A stretch of DNA of 64,000 nucleotides from positions 1,415,001 to 1,479,000 of the forward strand of contig NZ_JABCRE010000002.1 in the NCBI RefSeq assembly GCF_012972675.1, in the 5' to 3' direction. Made by a program: the position numbers and the translations under genes. Each line of letters starts with the position of its first letter. Position 1 is the stretch's first letter. The DNA is from Pontixanthobacter rizhaonensis (GTDB taxonomy: Bacteria > Pseudomonadota > Alphaproteobacteria > Sphingomonadales > Sphingomonadaceae). The notes beneath the pieces are model-generated. The model was not told the DNA's origin and searched no databases. It saw nothing but the letters and a program-made list of their open reading frames with translations. Below, in pieces: positions 28,806-37,933 of the stretch.

Positions 28806-29421
28806 TGAAACGCGCCTCCAGCTTTTCGACTGCATCCTTGGAAAGGATCAGCGTGTCATGTTTCAGGATGTCGTAAACGTTGGCACCAGCTGCCGGGAGC
28901 ACATTGACACCCGGAAGGTTGGCTGCGGCATTCTTGAACCCGTCATTCACGGCTTCACCGTCAATCACCAGAACCTTGCCTGCTACGCCTGCTTTTTCAA
29001 AATGACCCATCAAAGCTTTGGTCTTGGCATCTTTCAGCTCAAGACTATCGACAACCACAAGGCCGTCTTTCGCTTTGCTGGACAACGCCATTTTCAGGCC
29101 GAGTGTCCGGATCTTCTTGTTAAGCGACTGGTTAAAGTCACGCTTGCGAGCACCGTGAGCCTTACCACCACCGATAAAGATCGGAGCAGCGCGGTCACCG
29201 TGACGGGCTACACCGCCACCTTTTTGCTTGCCGTGTTTTGCACCGGTACGCGCAACGTCGGAACGCTCACGTGTCGGGCGGGCGGTACCGCGGCGGTTTT
29301 CAAGCTGCCACGTAACGACGCGGTGCAAGATGTCAGCGCGTGGCTCAACACCGAATACGGTATCATTGAGCTCAATATCGCCAGACGCCTTACCGTCGAT
29401 TTTTTGGACCTTCACCTTCAC
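28798..29421 (-). CDS. rplD: 50S ribosomal protein L4
   Basis: The 207-residue uL4 has the extended loop with [36 protein letters not shown] and the [19 protein letters not shown] region. In E. coli L4 also represses the S10 operon through the leader; here the leader is not obviously of that type. It follows rplC by 3 bp. Confidence 0.98.
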   Translation of the reverse strand: MKVKVQKIDGKASGDIELNDTVFGVEPRADILHRVVTWQLENRRGTARPTRERSDVARTGAKHGKQKGGGVARHGDRAAPIFIGGGKAHGARKRDFNQSLNKKIRTLGLKMALSSKAKDGLVVVDSLELKDAKTKALMGHFEKAGVAGKVLVIDGEAVNDGFKNAAANLPGVNVLPAAGANVYDILKHDTLILSKDAVEKLEARFNG

Positions 29422-29424
29422 GGA

Positions 29425-30201
29425 TCAGCCCTCCTTGCCGGTTTCGCTGGCGGCTTCAGTAGCCTCAGCTTCGTTGGTTTCTACTGCCGGCGCTTCTTCC
29501 TTAGCTTCAGGCTTAGGAGCGTTCTTCTCGATGACAGCACCCGGGAAAGGGACACCTTCAGGAAGAGCAAGCTTTACGGCATCACGTACGACGAGCCATG
29601 CATTCTTGTGCCCAGGGACAGATCCCTTAACGAACAACAAGCCGCGATCAGCGTCGGTACGGACAATCTCGAGATTTTGCTGGGTACGCTGGCGATCACC
29701 CATGTGACCAGCCATCTTCTTACCCTTAAACACGCGACCCGGATCCTGACGGTTACCCGTCGAACCGTGCGAACGGTGAGAGATGGAAACACCGTGCGTC
29801 GCACGAAGACCACCGAAGCCCCAGCGCTTCATCGCACCTGCAAAGCCTTTACCTTGCGTATGGCCGGTAATGTCTACCTTTTGACCCGCAAGGAAGTGGT
29901 CTGCAGAAATGGTCGCACCAACCGGAAGCAAGCCTTCGTCATTTTCCAGACGGAACTCAGCAACCTTTTGCTTCAACGGGACTTCTGCTTTCGCGAAGTG
30001 CTCACGCTGAGGTTTGGCAACATTTTTTTGTTTGGCTTCACCCGAACCAACCTGAAGTGCGGAATATCCATCACGTTCAGCGGTGCGGTGAGAAACGACT
30101 TGGCAATCTTCAAGAGCAAGAACAGTCACGGGAACGTGACGTCCATCCTCCTGAAACAGGCGGGTCATCCCAACCTTCTTTGCGATCACGCCAGTGCGCA
30201 T
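29425..30201 (-). CDS. rplC: 50S ribosomal protein L3, C-terminally extended
   Basis: The 258-residue uL3 begins [20 protein letters not shown]. It has [29 protein letters not shown] near the peptidyl-transferase centre. It is about 50 residues longer than E. coli L3 (209), with an acidic Glu/Ala/Pro tail ([19 protein letters not shown]). The ATG at 30201 is chosen over an upstream frame at 30219. It is separated from rpsJ by a 208-bp spacer with a hairpin. Confidence 0.97.
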   Translation of the reverse strand: MRTGVIAKKVGMTRLFQEDGRHVPVTVLALEDCQVVSHRTAERDGYSALQVGSGEAKQKNVAKPQREHFAKAEVPLKQKVAEFRLENDEGLLPVGATISADHFLAGQKVDITGHTQGKGFAGAMKRWGFGGLRATHGVSISHRSHGSTGNRQDPGRVFKGKKMAGHMGDRQRTQQNLEIVRTDADRGLLFVKGSVPGHKNAWLVVRDAVKLALPEGVPFPGAVIEKNAPKPEAKEEAPAVETNEAEATEAASETGKEG

Positions 30202-30223
30202 CGTCAAAACTCCTAACACAGAG

Positions 30224-30248
30224 GCACCTAAGGCCCATCCCTAGGTGC
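30224..30248 (-). other. hairpin in the rpsJ-rplC spacer
   Basis: GCACCTAAGG (30224-30233) pairs with CCCTAGGTGC (30239-30248), with one A-C mismatch and a 5-nt loop CCCAT. It lies 23 bp upstream of the rplC start in the direction of transcription, in an unusually long (208 bp) spacer for this operon. Confidence 0.5.
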
Positions 30249-30409
30249 GTGCCAGCCCATTTTGTGATACGTCGCCCCGCCCGGGCTGAGTGCTCCCCCA
30301 ATTGCTTGGGCTTGCGAGACGGGGAACGCAGTCCCGGACAATATCCCCATCAGGGGTGGCCGGCGGTATTCCTAAGTCTTCGCTTTAGAACTAACTAAAG
30401 CCGAGAAAA

Positions 30410-30721
30410 TTAAGCGAGCTTAATTTCCACGTTAACGCCAGCAGCAAGATCGAGCTTCATAAGCGCGTCCACTGTTTGAGCGTTAGGCTGCACAATATCA
30501 AGCAACCGCTTGTAAGTGCGTACCTCGAACTGCTCGCGCGACTTCTTATCGATGTGCGGGCCGCGGTTCACGGTAAACTTCTCAATTCTCGTCGGCATCG
30601 GAATGGGGCCACGAATGAGCGCGCCAGTACGGCGGGCGGTTTCTGCGATTTCACCAGTTGCCTGGTCAAGTACGCGGTGATCAAACGCCTTGAGGCGAAT
30701 GCGAATATTCTGGGCTTCCAT
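30410..30721 (-). CDS. rpsJ: 30S ribosomal protein S10 (NusE)
   Basis: The 103-residue uS10 is also the NusE transcription antitermination factor. It has [15 protein letters not shown], and [35 protein letters not shown]. The start METQ-type is written here as MEAQNIRI at 30721, leaving two upstream codons unused. It is the first gene of the S10 block and lies after the tuf terminator. Confidence 0.98.
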   Translation of the reverse strand: MEAQNIRIRLKAFDHRVLDQATGEIAETARRTGALIRGPIPMPTRIEKFTVNRGPHIDKKSREQFEVRTYKRLLDIVQPNAQTVDALMKLDLAAGVNVEIKLA

Positions 30722-30920
30722 GTCCAACTACCAATGAGAAAGAGCAAACAACAAAAACCAGCGACCCGCCCTCTCCCGTCTCCGAGGGAGAGCATGGCAA
30801 CTGATCAAACTTTTCCGAATTTTGAGACGAATCTCGTTCGTTGAGACGCCCTATATGGGGAACACCCTAACGTTGCAACCCCCGTAACGCGATTTGCGCT
30901 GACTTTCGGAGCAGGATTGC

Positions 30921-30961
30921 AGAAACAAAAACGCCCGGCAACCAATATGGCCGCCGGGCGC
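30921..30961 (-). terminator. rho-independent terminator after tuf
   Basis: CGCCCGGC (30932-30939) and GCCGGGCG (30953-30960) form the stem; on the minus strand it is followed by TTTTTGTTT. It lies 21 bp after the tuf stop, so it ends the rpsL-rpsG-fusA-tuf transcript before rpsJ. Confidence 0.85.
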
Positions 30962-30981
30962 TTTATTGTGTCTAAAAAGAC

Positions 30982-32172
30982 TTAGGCCTTAATGGCGCCA
31001 ACAACGCCTGAACCTACAGTCCGGCCACCTTCGCGGATCGCGAAGCGCAGACCTTGGTCCATAGCGATCGGTGCAATCAACTTAACGTCGATAGTCACGT
31101 TATCGCCAGGCATAACCATTTCAGTGCCCTCAGGAAGGATCACTTCACCGGTTACGTCAGTTGTACGGAAGTAGAACTGCGGACGGTAGTTCGCGAAGAA
31201 TGGTGTGTGACGACCACCCTCGTCTTTCGACAGAACGTATACTTCTGCAGAGAACTCTGTGTGCGGGTTAACAGAACCTGGTTTCGCCAGAACCTGACCA
31301 CGCTCAACTTCTTCACGGCCAACACCGCGAACAAGCGCACCAACGTTATCGCCAGCTTCACCGCGATCAAGCAGCTTACGGAACATTTCAACACCAGTAA
31401 CAGTTGTTTTGCCGGTTTCTTTGATACCAACGATTTCAACTTCGTCGCCAACGTTCACAACGCCAGTTTCGATACGGCCAGTAACAACAGTACCGCGACC
31501 AGAGATCGAGAATACGTCCTCAATCGGCATCAAGAAGTCTTTGTCGACTGGACGATCCGGCTGTGGGATGTGCTCATCAACAGCTTTCATCAGTTCAACA
31601 ATCGATTCTTTACCGATGTTGTCGTCACGGCCTTCAAGCGCAGCCAGAGCCGAACCCTTAACGATAGCGATATCGTCGCCTTCGAAGCCATACTCGCTGA
31701 GGAGTTCACGAACTTCCATTTCAACCAGTTCAAGAAGCTCTTCATCGTCAACCTGGTCAACTTTGTTCATGTAAACAACCAGAGCCGGAACACCAACCTG
31801 ACGCGCAAGCAGGATGTGCTCGCGAGTTTGTGGCATTGGTCCGTCAGCAGCGTTCACAACCAGGATAGCGCCGTCCATTTGGGCAGCACCAGTGATCATG
31901 TTTTTAACATAGTCGGCGTGACCTGGGCAGTCGACGTGAGCATAGTGACGTGCGTCAGTTTCATACTCAACGTGCGCAGTCGAGATAGTGATACCACGCT
32001 CGCGCTCTTCAGGTGCTTTATCGATGTTTGCGAAATCGACAGCTGCACCACCGTACACTTCTGCCATCACTTTAGTGATCGCCGCAGTCAACGTCGTTTT
32101 ACCGTGGTCAACGTGACCAATGGTGCCGATGTTGCAGTGCGGCTTGTTCCGCTCGAATTTTTCCTTCGCCAT
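30982..32172 (-). CDS. tuf: translation elongation factor Tu
   Basis: This 396-residue GTPase delivers aminoacyl-tRNA. The P-loop GHVDHGKT is at 19-26; [12 protein letters not shown] and [11 protein letters not shown] are the G3 and G4 motifs, and the C-terminal domain includes [24 protein letters not shown]. The ATG at 32172 is used because the two upstream codons start with TTG. It is preceded by fusA and followed by a strong terminator. A second tuf copy elsewhere is possible but not visible. Confidence 0.98.
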   Translation of the reverse strand: MAKEKFERNKPHCNIGTIGHVDHGKTTLTAAITKVMAEVYGGAAVDFANIDKAPEERERGITISTAHVEYETDARHYAHVDCPGHADYVKNMITGAAQMDGAILVVNAADGPMPQTREHILLARQVGVPALVVYMNKVDQVDDEELLELVEMEVRELLSEYGFEGDDIAIVKGSALAALEGRDDNIGKESIVELMKAVDEHIPQPDRPVDKDFLMPIEDVFSISGRGTVVTGRIETGVVNVGDEVEIVGIKETGKTTVTGVEMFRKLLDRGEAGDNVGALVRGVGREEVERGQVLAKPGSVNPHTEFSAEVYVLSKDEGGRHTPFFANYRPQFYFRTTDVTGEVILPEGTEMVMPGDNVTIDVKLIAPIAMDQGLRFAIREGGRTVGSGVVGAIKA

Positions 32173-32264
32173 TTTCAATAACCTCTATGGTCTAACTTAA
32201 AACAAATACGGGATATGTGCGGCACCCGTGGAATCAGGCGCCGCCACTAGACGGTCACTCGCGC

Positions 32265-34358
32265 TTAGGCAAGCTTCTCCTTAACTTCGAGAGCAACACT
32301 CGCTGGAACTTCCTCGTAATGAGAGAATTGCATCGAGTAGTTTGCACGGCCCTGACTGAACGAACGCAGTTCATTCACGTAACCGAACATGTTGGCCAGC
32401 GGTACGAATGCTTCGACAGCTTGCGCGTTGCCTCGTGTGTCGGTGCCTTGGATTTGGCCACGACGCGAGTTGAGATCGCCAATAACATCACCAAGGTATT
32501 CCTCAGGTGTAATGACTTCAACCTTCATCACTGGCTCAAGCAGCTTAATTCCGCCGCGCTCGCCAGCTTCACGCATTGCACCACGTCCACAGATTTCGAA
32601 CGCGACGGTCGAACTATCGACGTCGTGATACGCACCATCTGTTACGTGAATGGTGAAGTCGATGATCGGGAACCCGATGAGATAACCGCTTTCGGCCTGC
32701 TCACGGATACCCTTTTCAAGAGACGGGATATATTCTTTCGGAATATTACCGCCTTTGATGCTGTCTTCAAACACGATGCCTTGACCGCGCTCACCCGGTG
32801 TGAAGGTCGCTTTGGCGCGGGCAAATTGCCCGGTACCGCCAGATTGCTTCTTGTGAGTGTAGTCGACGTCGATCTCACGGCCCAGCGATTCACGATATGC
32901 CACCTGCGGCGCACCGACATTCGCTTCAACCTTGAATTCGCGCTTCATACGGTCAACCAGGATGTCGAGGTGAAGTTCACCCATACCCTTGATGATCGTC
33001 TGACCGGATTCGTGGTCAGTCGTGACACGGAACGATGGATCTTCAGCAGCCAAACGATTGAGCGCAACGCCCATCTTCTCTTGGTCAGCTTTGGTTTTCG
33101 GCTCAACAGAAAGCTCGATAACCGGATCCGGGAATTCCATCCGCTCAAGAACGATCGGCTTGGCAGGATCACACAGCGTATCGCCAGTGGTCGTTGCCTT
33201 CATCCCTGCAAGAGCAACGATGTCGCCTGCAAATGCTTCCTCAATGTCCTTACGGTCATTGGAGTGCATTTCGAGGATACGGCCGATTTTCTCTTTTTTG
33301 TCCTTCACAGAGTTCAGAACACTGCCCTTCTCCAGCTTGCCGGAGTAAATGCGGGTGAACGTCAAAGAACCCACGAACGGGTCGTTCATCACTTTGAATG
33401 CCAAAGCAGAAAATGGCTCATCGTCGCTGGATGCGCGCGAATCTTCTTCTTCGGAATCCGGCAGAACGCCTTTAATCGCAGGAACGTCGAGCGGGCTCGG
33501 CATGTAATCAACAACAGCGTCGAGCAGAGGCTGAACGCCCTTGTTCTTAAACGCAGAACCGCACAATACCGGCACGAAGCTCTGGTTCAGCGTACCCTTA
33601 CGGATCAGTGACTTCAGCGTTGCCGCGTCAGGCTCGTTACCTTCAAGATACTGCTCCATCACATCATCGTCTTGCTCAACAGCAAGTTCGATCAGCTTCT
33701 CACGGTACTCATTGGCTTCGTCGACCATGTCTTCAGGAATATCGCCATAGACGTATTCTGCGCCAAGATCTTCGTTCTTCCATGTGATCGAACGCTGATT
33801 GACGAGGTCAACCAGGCCGCTCAGGCTGGATTCAATGCCGATTGGCAAATACAGCACAGCAGGTACCGAACCCAAACGATCAATGATCGACTGAACGCAA
33901 TATTTGAAGTTTGCACCCGTGCGGTCGAGCTTGTTGATGAAGCACATCCGCGGGACTTGGTACTTGTCAGCCTGACGCCATACGGTTTCGGATTGCGGCT
34001 CAACACCGGCAACGCCGTCAAAACACGCAACCGCGCCATCAAGCACACGCAGCGACCGTTCAACTTCAATCGTGAAGTCAACGTGACCCGGTGTGTCGAT
34101 GATGTTGATCCGGTGCTCTGGACCGTTGCGGTCGTCAGCATTCCAGAAACAGGTCGTCGCAGCAGAGGTAATGGTAATACCGCGCTCTTGCTCTTGCTCC
34201 ATCCAGTCCATCGTCGCAGCGCCATCATGCACTTCGCCGATTTTGTAGGATTTACCTGTGTAATAAAGGATCCGCTCTGTAGTCGTGGTCTTACCGGCGT
34301 CGATATGCGCCATAATCCCGATATTGCGGTACCTGTCTAAGGGATGGCTACGTGCCAT
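32265..34358 (-). CDS. fusA: translation elongation factor G
   Basis: This 697-residue GTPase drives ribosomal translocation. The G1 motif AHIDAGKT is at residues 17-24, with DTPGHVDFT as G3 and [10 protein letters not shown] as G4. Domain IV has [14 protein letters not shown]. The ATG at 34358 is used; the longer frame reaching 34421 has a non-homologous start. It lies between rpsG and tuf in the str operon. Confidence 0.98.
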   Translation of the reverse strand: MARSHPLDRYRNIGIMAHIDAGKTTTTERILYYTGKSYKIGEVHDGAATMDWMEQEQERGITITSAATTCFWNADDRNGPEHRINIIDTPGHVDFTIEVERSLRVLDGAVACFDGVAGVEPQSETVWRQADKYQVPRMCFINKLDRTGANFKYCVQSIIDRLGSVPAVLYLPIGIESSLSGLVDLVNQRSITWKNEDLGAEYVYGDIPEDMVDEANEYREKLIELAVEQDDDVMEQYLEGNEPDAATLKSLIRKGTLNQSFVPVLCGSAFKNKGVQPLLDAVVDYMPSPLDVPAIKGVLPDSEEEDSRASSDDEPFSALAFKVMNDPFVGSLTFTRIYSGKLEKGSVLNSVKDKKEKIGRILEMHSNDRKDIEEAFAGDIVALAGMKATTTGDTLCDPAKPIVLERMEFPDPVIELSVEPKTKADQEKMGVALNRLAAEDPSFRVTTDHESGQTIIKGMGELHLDILVDRMKREFKVEANVGAPQVAYRESLGREIDVDYTHKKQSGGTGQFARAKATFTPGERGQGIVFEDSIKGGNIPKEYIPSLEKGIREQAESGYLIGFPIIDFTIHVTDGAYHDVDSSTVAFEICGRGAMREAGERGGIKLLEPVMKVEVITPEEYLGDVIGDLNSRRGQIQGTDTRGNAQAVEAFVPLANMFGYVNELRSFSQGRANYSMQFSHYEEVPASVALEVKEKLA

Positions 34359-34476
34359 GTGGAATTCCTCGATTTGCTGGACGGGTGCGCTTTCAACGCT
34401 GCCCGCCCGATATAGTTGCAAATGTGACCAGTTAAAGACACACCCGGCTTACACCGCGCACGCCTCAACCATTCAC

Positions 34477-34947
34477 TTACCAGCGATAGTGCGAGAAGGC
34501 ACGGTTGGCGTCGGCCATCCGGTGCGTATCTTCACGCTTTTTCACAGCGTTGCCGCGGTTGTTGGACGCATCCAGCAACTCACCCGACAGACGTGCTGAC
34601 ATGGTGGTTTCCGGACGGCCACGAGCCGCACCAATCAGCCAGCGAATAGCCAGCGCCTGGGCGCGCTCAGGGCGGACTTCAACCGGAACCTGATAGGTCG
34701 CACCACCAACACGGCGGCTGCGAACTTCCACTTGCGGCTTGATGTTGTTCAGCGCATCATGGAACATCTGGATCGGATCGGCCTTGGCCTTTTCCTGAAC
34801 TGTGTCGAGCGCACCGTAAACGATGCGTTCTGCTGTAGATTTCTTACCGTCGAGCATGAGGTTGTTCATGAATTTCGACAGGACCAGATCCTTAAACTTA
34901 GGATCAGGCAGGATGACCCGCTTTTCGGGACGACGACGACGTGACAT
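34477..34947 (-). CDS. rpsG: 30S ribosomal protein S7
   Basis: The 156-residue uS7 of the 30S head begins [44 protein letters not shown], and it has [23 protein letters not shown]. Length equals the family standard. It lies between rpsL and fusA, with a palindromic repeat in the rpsL-rpsG spacer. Confidence 0.98.
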   Translation of the reverse strand: MSRRRRPEKRVILPDPKFKDLVLSKFMNNLMLDGKKSTAERIVYGALDTVQEKAKADPIQMFHDALNNIKPQVEVRSRRVGGATYQVPVEVRPERAQALAIRWLIGAARGRPETTMSARLSGELLDASNNRGNAVKKREDTHRMADANRAFSHYRW

Positions 34948-34970
34948 GTATTTGTCTCCAAAATTCTATT

Positions 34971-35059
34971 CGTCTCCCCGGACTTGATCCGGGGCCCCGC
35001 TAACTTCTGGCTTGCGCTACAGTAATAAGCGGGATCCCGGCTCGGCGGCCGGGATGACG
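34971..35059. repeat. composite palindromic repeat in the rpsL-rpsG spacer
   Basis: The left unit (34971-35000) and the right unit (35029-35059) are imperfect reverse complements. Each has the core CGTC-[AT]CCCGG...CCGGG[AG][TC]CCCGC, and a 28-bp AT-richer part separates them. Two more copies of the left-type unit lie at 35512-35541 and 35648-35677, so this is a REP-like intergenic family of alphaproteobacteria. It is within an expressed operon, where it would form a long hairpin in the mRNA. Confidence 0.8.
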
Positions 35060-35070
35060 GGGAAGCCTAA

Positions 35071-35442
35071 TTATTTAGGACGCTTCGCACCATATTTGGA
35101 ACGAGATTGCTTGCGGTCCTTGACCCCTTGCGTATCCAGAACGCCGCGCAGGACGTGGTAACGCACACCGGGAAGATCGCGCACACGGCCGCCGCGGATC
35201 AGCACAACGCTGTGTTCCTGGAGGTTGTGGCCTTCGCCCGGGATGTAGGAGATGACTTCACGCTGGTTGGTCAGGCGAACCTTGGCAACCTTACGAAGCG
35301 CAGAGTTCGGCTTCTTTGGTGTTGTCGTATAAACACGTGTACAAACGCCGCGCTTCTGCGGGTTCGCTTCCATCGCAGGGACTTTGGATTTAGCCTTCTG
35401 CGGAACGCGGCCCTTGCGGACCAGCTGGTTAATTGTAGGCAT
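35071..35442 (-). CDS. rpsL: 30S ribosomal protein S12
   Basis: The 123-residue uS12 of the decoding centre starts [20 protein letters not shown]. It has [19 protein letters not shown] (Lys43 wild-type) and [11 protein letters not shown]. Position 88 (counting Met1) is Arg in GGRVRDLPG, where E. coli has Lys; Lys88Arg gives streptomycin resistance in several species. It is first in the str operon, and an upstream region rich in palindromic repeats should hold its promoter. Confidence 0.98.
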   Translation of the reverse strand: MPTINQLVRKGRVPQKAKSKVPAMEANPQKRGVCTRVYTTTPKKPNSALRKVAKVRLTNQREVISYIPGEGHNLQEHSVVLIRGGRVRDLPGVRYHVLRGVLDTQGVKDRKQSRSKYGAKRPK

Positions 35443-35511
35443 GAAGTACTCTTCACCTGAATTGATGAAGCGTTCTGTTTTCAGGAGAAATGCAAAACCC
35501 GCGCTCTATAC

Positions 35512-35541
35512 CGTCATCCCGGACTTGATCCGGGATCCAGC
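35512..35541. repeat. REP-like palindromic repeat, copy 2
   Basis: Matches the unit at 34971-35000 with CGTCATCCCGG, ACTTGAT and CCGGGATCC parts; the sequence of the arms is self-complementary except for the ACTTGAT middle. It lies 70 bp upstream of rpsL. Confidence 0.8.
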
Positions 35542-35647
35542 TCAAAAAAAACACCGCGTAGCGACATTAATAGCGCGAGCTGAAAACACTCCACCTGAAA
35601 CCTTCCGGCTCCGGGTTACTTTGGCGGCTGCCCCGTGGTTTCACTTA

Positions 35648-35677
35648 CGTCATCCCCGACTTGATCCGGGACCCCGC
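35648..35677. repeat. REP-like palindromic repeat, copy 3
   Basis: CGTCATCCCCG, ACTTGAT and CCGGGACCCCGC parts match the two other units in the same orientation. It lies about 170 bp before the AT-rich cassette. Confidence 0.8.
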
Positions 35678-35848
35678 TAGCATAACCCCAATAGAAAAAA
35701 GCCTGTTCGATCACTCGAAAGGCTCCCGGGACATAACCGGCAATGTTCAGCTCTATTTGACCAAAGCAAGCTTCCGACGAGTCGGGAGCGTGTTTCGGTT
35801 GGCGCGCTGTTAGGGGGTGTTGGGGGCTGGGTCAAGTGTGTGGTGTGG

Positions 35849-36526
35849 ATGTCGCTTTTCGAAAGTTCATCCGACCGTTTGGTTGAAAAGTCACAAATTC
35901 GATTTGGAATTTATGGAATAATACCATACCTTAAAAATATGGAATTTCGCTTAATACCTGCATTGATTGTTTTTCTTGGTTCGTATTTACCGCTGAGCAT
36001 CATACTATTAGCACAGAATTTCGAGTACGATTCAATTGGCTCAAGCCTCTGCAACCCGCTGAATTCTTCGGCTTGCTCAATTCCTTTTGTTAGTCCTGCA
36101 GCAACGATAGCGTTTGCAATAATCTGCGCTTTCTGCATGATTTTCACACTCTTTGTATTGGCGACGACCAAGCCCAAACATACGATACAAATCACCAAGT
36201 TTGAATATATTCCAACAGATCTAATGAACTACACATTACCGTATGTGGTTTCGTTTATGAATGTTGATTTTTCAGATATTGGAAATTTTTTTGGTTTTAT
36301 AGTATTTTTGGGTTGGATGTTCTGGATTACGCTTCGGTCTGGACAGATTTTACTCAATCCAGTTTTGATCGCCGCTGGATGGCGGCATTACACCCTTGAG
36401 TACAATTTTTCGGGAAGTCATGAACTACAAACTGCAACATGCCTTAGCAAAGTTCACCTGCAAACAGGAACGGCTAAGCAAATGCAAGTCCAATCAATTC
36501 TGTTGATTTCTCAAGAGGTTTCCTAA
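35849..36526 (+). CDS. KwaA-like membrane protein of a probable Kiwa anti-phage system
   Basis: The protein of about 225 residues has several membrane segments. Clear ones are FRLIPALIVFLGSYLPLSIILL (about 33-54), ATIAFAIICAFCMIFTLFVLA (about 84-104) and IGNFFGFIVFLGWMFWITL (about 143-161), with a shorter hydrophobic stretch around NYTLPYVVSFM. It is AT-rich and low in GC unlike its neighbours, which suggests horizontal transfer. It overlaps by 1 bp a DUF4868 (KwaB-like) gene. In the Kiwa defence system a four-helix membrane protein, KwaA, is paired with KwaB, so this is the likely KwaA. The identity rests mainly on context. The start is uncertain; ATG at 35849 or 35939 (no good SD at either). 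Confidence 0.6.
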   Translation: MSLFESSSDRLVEKSQIRFGIYGIIPYLKNMEFRLIPALIVFLGSYLPLSIILLAQNFEYDSIGSSLCNPLNSSACSIPFVSPAATIAFAIICAFCMIFTLFVLATTKPKHTIQITKFEYIPTDLMNYTLPYVVSFMNVDFSDIGNFFGFIVFLGWMFWITLRSGQILLNPVLIAAGWRHYTLEYNFSGSHELQTATCLSKVHLQTGTAKQMQVQSILLISQEVS

Positions 36527-37449
36527 TGCCGTTACCACAAAACCTACTAGATTACGACATAACTAACGCCAGTGTTACCGTTTGGCTGTTCAAAAAATCC
36601 GGTGGGACCGGCGGAACAGTGCCAAACTACAATGGCCGCTGGATCACGACCACAGATGCTCTCGACACAGCCCTGCGCACTGCGATGCAAACGCAGCGGG
36701 ACCAGATCGAAGAAACAATACCGTTCAGCTTGTTGGCACAAAATAATGAAGCAAGCGCATTAGCAATCGACACGCTTGAAACGCACGCCCCGATAGTGGC
36801 CGAAAAAACGCATGCTCCTTTGCAAGACAAGGCTGTCCGGTCCTTACAGCAAATTCAAAACACTTCCTTCTATGTCATTCGGTTGGTGCACAACAATATA
36901 CCCCTCTTGGGCGTCAGAAAAACTGACACCACTTGGCAATCGAAGAAACGTAGAATGAAAATCGATGTCGTATTTGACAACGAAGGGCTGACGCTTGATG
37001 AACAGCCCGCATTTTCACTTTCTCAGTACCTCGATTTCTTCATTTTTGGTGAACAGATTTTCGTCCTTAACAAATCAAATTTCGAATCAGTGCTTCACTA
37101 TAAAGCTGCTCACGAAGAAGATTTCGCGGCACTTCGATCCCAAGACGAATTTGCTGCGCTATTTTCTGATATGACAGCAATACAAACATACGTTGGTACA
37201 AACAAAATTCATCTCAGGCGCGCATCTGCTATCCGGCAAAAAGGACACTATCTGGACGAGGAGTTCATGCAACGGCTTCGTGCAGGTTTCGCTAGAGTCG
37301 GTCTAAATATCGAGTTCGACAACAACGGTAGAATCGTACCAACAATAGATACATGCCCAGACATTTTTCAAGCACTGCTAGACCATCGACTGACGTCTTC
37401 TTTTTCTGAGACAAACTACGATGTGCAAGACGCAACTCCCATAATTTGA
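36526..37449 (+). CDS. DUF4868 domain protein, KwaB-like
   Basis: The 307-residue protein has its C-terminal two thirds in the style of DUF4868: YVIRLVHNNIPLLGVRKTD, DFFIFGEQIFVLNKSNFESVLHYKAAHEEDF, and TNKIHLRRASAIRQKGHY. In the Kiwa system KwaB carries this domain and binds DNA. The N-terminal about 130 residues are less conserved. Its ATG overlaps the upstream membrane protein stop (TAATG), so translation is coupled. GC content is about 45 percent by eye, below that of the flanking chromosome. An alternative is another DUF4868-containing defence or regulatory gene. Confidence 0.75.
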   Translation: MPLPQNLLDYDITNASVTVWLFKKSGGTGGTVPNYNGRWITTTDALDTALRTAMQTQRDQIEETIPFSLLAQNNEASALAIDTLETHAPIVAEKTHAPLQDKAVRSLQQIQNTSFYVIRLVHNNIPLLGVRKTDTTWQSKKRRMKIDVVFDNEGLTLDEQPAFSLSQYLDFFIFGEQIFVLNKSNFESVLHYKAAHEEDFAALRSQDEFAALFSDMTAIQTYVGTNKIHLRRASAIRQKGHYLDEEFMQRLRAGFARVGLNIEFDNNGRIVPTIDTCPDIFQALLDHRLTSSFSETNYDVQDATPII

Positions 37450-37465
37450 TTAATCTGATCAAGAA

Positions 37466-37933
37466 ATGTCTCATAATTTTCGCAACCTAGAAGCGCACAT
37501 TCTTCAGCTTTCAAAGGCCGATGTATTCGATTTAGCAAAACGTGAATGGCAATTGGTTGCTGTCGAAATTTCTGAAGACTGGGACAATTGCCCGTGTGGC
37601 CAAGACATCAAAGAGCATTGCTACATCGAGAATCGAGAAACCGGATTTAAGACCTACGTCGGTAATGTTTGCATCAATCGCTTCATAGGTATCGATACAG
37701 GAACCCTCTTTGATGGACTTAAACGAATTGCCAAAGACCCCGCGGCTAACGCCAACCTAGCTTTGATTGAGTATGCCAATGAACGAGGGTTCTTGTATAA
37801 CGAGAAAGAATACAACTTCCTGCTTAGAACAGTACGAGATCGCAAACTCTCGCCTAAACAACTGGCGTGGAAGGAAAAGATTAATCGGCGCATTCTCAAC
37901 CAAACGGTCGTCGCAAGGCGGTCGAAAAGATAA
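37466..37933 (+). CDS. small Cys4 protein, third gene of the Kiwa-like cassette
   Basis: The 155-residue protein starts 16 bp after the DUF4868 gene on the same strand. It has four cysteines in CxCGx7Cx16C spacing (Cys42, Cys44, Cys52, Cys69: DNCPCGQDIKEHCYIEN and VGNVCINRF), which suggests a zinc-binding domain. The remaining part is helical and basic, ending RRILNQTVVARRSKR. I know of no Kiwa component of this kind, so it is either a third cassette member or an unrelated neighbour. Base composition is like that of the two preceding genes, supporting arrival together. Confidence 0.75.
   Translation: MSHNFRNLEAHILQLSKADVFDLAKREWQLVAVEISEDWDNCPCGQDIKEHCYIENRETGFKTYVGNVCINRFIGIDTGTLFDGLKRIAKDPAANANLALIEYANERGFLYNEKEYNFLLRTVRDRKLSPKQLAWKEKINRRILNQTVVARRSKR

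Larger units (their letters stand above)
35443..35848. other. 406-bp intergenic region with two palindromic repeats
   Basis: The region lies between rpsL (minus) and the AT-rich cassette (plus). It holds two copies of the CGTCATCCCGG family, at 35512 and 35648, both in the same orientation. Further right are short AT-rich and GGG-rich tracts (AGGGGGTGTTGGGGGCTGGG near 35812-35831). The promoter of the str operon must be in it, but no boxes were fixed. No real ORF seen. Confidence 0.6.

Noticed and set aside
28858-30216. 452-codon open frame on the plus strand opposite rplD and rplC
   Set aside because: It runs antisense to two certain ribosomal genes, has no SD or domain, and is a shadow of their codon bias.
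32217-33611. 464-codon open frame antisense to fusA
   Set aside because: Shadow of the fusA reading frame; no recognisable protein.
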